Origin: Astragalus membranaceus
Lineage: Eukaryota > Streptophyta > Magnoliopsida > Fabales > Fabaceae
Direction of reading: 5' to 3'
NCBI GenBank assembly: GCA_039519185.1
Contig: CM076848.1
Coordinates: 57,686,778 to 57,750,777, forward strand
DNA: 64,000 nt
Positions 62,850-64,000 of the stretch are shown piece after piece. Both the position numbers and the translations under genes were made by a program. Under the pieces are notes generated by a model. That model was not told the DNA's origin. It did not search any database and saw only the letters and a list, made by a program, of their open reading frames with translations. Each line of letters begins with the position of its first letter. Within the stretch, counting starts at the first letter, position 1.

Positions 62850-64000
62850 TTTGAACTAAAAACCACAGGAAAATCAATGATCTCCCAATTCTTGAGTCTT
62901 TTGTTTGCAGGACAAGGGCGTACAAGACTGACGATGCCTTCTTCAGTGCTTTGCTCATCTTCAACTGCAGCAATCTGATTGGGATTCAGCATTCCCGCAC
63001 TCCGAAAACTTTTCTTGATGTTGCAGATGGTGATATTCTTTGTATTTGGCACCCTGCCCTCGAGTCTGGCTATCCTCCGTTCTTTCTTTTCTTCCGCAAT
63101 CCTTCTTTTGTCAGCACGACTGGGCCGATATCCTATCCCATGCCTATCTTTGTTTTCTTCTGGCTGTATTGGTATCAGGATCCCCTGTCCAGTCTTTCCC
63201 AAACCCTCTCCGGCTTGGTAACCTTTTCCTATCATGAACTTGGCAACCATCATGGCAGTCTTGGATAGCATGGGCTTTGACATAGCAGATGTATGGGCAA
63301 TCTCTAATGCTTGGAAGGCAGTCTCTAGGGACTCTTCAGCAGCTTCGATGTGACGAGTGGAAGATGACTTATTTATCAGTAATTCCTCTTCACCGAAGAT
63401 AACCACCAGTTTGTTGTTGACTATGAACTTGAGCTTCTGGTGTAAAGAAGAGGGAACTGCCCCTGCAGTGTGGATCCAAGGCCTTCCCAAGAGACAACTG
63501 TAGGATGGGGCAATGTCCATTATCTGGAAGGTCACCACGAAGTGCTCCGGACCCACTTGCACCGGTAAATCCATTTCCCCAATGACTTCCCTTTTTGATC
63601 CGTCGAAGGCTCTAACCAATATGGAGCTAGGTCTCATATAGGAACAATCTACATCCAGCTTTTCCATGGTTGACCGAGGCAATACGTTCAAAGACGAACC
63701 ATTGTCAATAAGCACTCGAGCAAGAGAAAAATCTCCACATTTCACTGATATGTGCAAGGCTTTGTTGTGCCCTCTTCCTTCAGCTGGGATCTCGTCATCA
63801 GTAAAGGTGAGATAATTACTTGCCACAAGATTTCCAACGATCCCATCAAACTGACCGATTGAGATGTCATGAGCGACATGGGCCTCATTCAATATTTTCA
63901 TTAATGTTGCGCGATGGGCTTCAGAGTTGAGCAACAATGACAACAGAGATATCTTGGCAGGGGTCTGGTTCAGTTGATCAACCACTTTATACTCGCTTTG
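62850..64000 (-). CDS. Ogre protease with G-patch domain (5' end beyond window)
   Basis: The frame is open to the window edge at 64000 (QSEYKVVDQLNQTPAK...), so no start is called. Counting from the GTG codon at 63985: aspartic protease core with active site LIDNGSSLNV (D94), flap-side IGEMDLPVQVG and LLGRPW at 165-170; G-patch motif MIGKGYQAGEGLGKTGQG at 251-268; then a basic stretch DKRRIAEEKKERRIARLE. The protease releases gag and pol proteins. The G-patch is a short glycine-rich RNA-binding motif also found after some retroviral proteases. The exon ends at the intron donor. Confidence 0.9.

Larger units (their letters stand above)
54746..64000 (-). mobile_element. Ogre copy B, minus strand: 3' LTR to protease (5' part beyond window)
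   Basis: On the minus strand the order is protease/G-patch - intron - RT - RNase H - second RNase H - integrase - long 3' UTR - polypurine tract - LTR. The LTR starts TGTAACACCC at 57755 and ends CGCTACA at 54746. It lies in the gag of copy A, a member of the same family. The second, archaeal-type RNase H and the intron identify Ogre within the Tat lineage. All pol frames are open, so the copy is young. Confidence 0.9.

Overview
The window is plant nuclear DNA, AT-rich and almost wholly made of transposable elements. Spliced plant-type genes, CACTA, Mutator, hAT, Stowaway and Helitron DNA elements, plant L1-type LINEs, tRNA-derived SINEs and giant Ty3/gypsy elements of the Ogre (Tat) type all point to a flowering plant. 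Three large Ogre pieces fit a papilionoid legume of the clover/medick/pea group; this is inference from element content, not a species identification. One exact 500-base run of N (46776-47275) marks an assembly gap.

Layout. 1-9.2 kb: right end of a CACTA element, a fold-back MITE, SINEs, an LTR-like piece, and three broken LINE copies, one (6200-8314) with a 17-bp target duplication. 9.2-17.9 kb: the 3' third of an Ogre element with a 4.26-kb LTR, lying between a pair of long terminal inverted repeats that seem to belong to an older DNA element, plus a 453-bp Mutator-type fold-back with a perfect 9-bp duplication. 18-20 kb: a GC-rich retroposed segment inserted in a MITE, another MITE and a SINE. 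21-27 kb: two related non-autonomous Helitrons, one with its empty site preserved next door, and a LINE tail. 27-33 kb: a decayed Copia pol on the minus strand, tandemly duplicated, with a 2.5-kb solo LTR in one copy only. 33.5-41.6 kb: a Mutator-type MITE, then a 3.75-kb inverted-repeat element carrying an intact four-exon plant-mobile-domain (PMD) gene and a second small gene, then a hAT element. 42-46.5 kb: microsatellites, a SINE, a hairpin and a 2.1-kb inverted-repeat element carrying a frameshifted F-box gene. 46.5-64 kb: the gap, a Copia RT/RNase H piece, Ogre copy A (LTR, primer site, ORF1, gag) cut inside gag by the inverted Ogre copy B (3' LTR, tract, integrase, two RNase H domains, RT, intron, protease) which runs off the right edge.

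No ordinary single-copy host gene is evident. The only long intact reading frames are the PMD gene, the small minus-strand gene beside it, gag of Ogre A up to its truncation, and protease plus pol of Ogre B. The most interesting signals are (i) two gene-carrying inverted-repeat elements that share an architecture (GG... ends, 8-bp duplications, dense arrays of short palindromes just inside both ends) although their sequences differ, with a possible third; (ii) a short LTR motif kept in two divergent Ogre families with compensating changes in a predicted stem; (iii) several insertions whose pre-insertion sites survive in the same window, which give their order of events.
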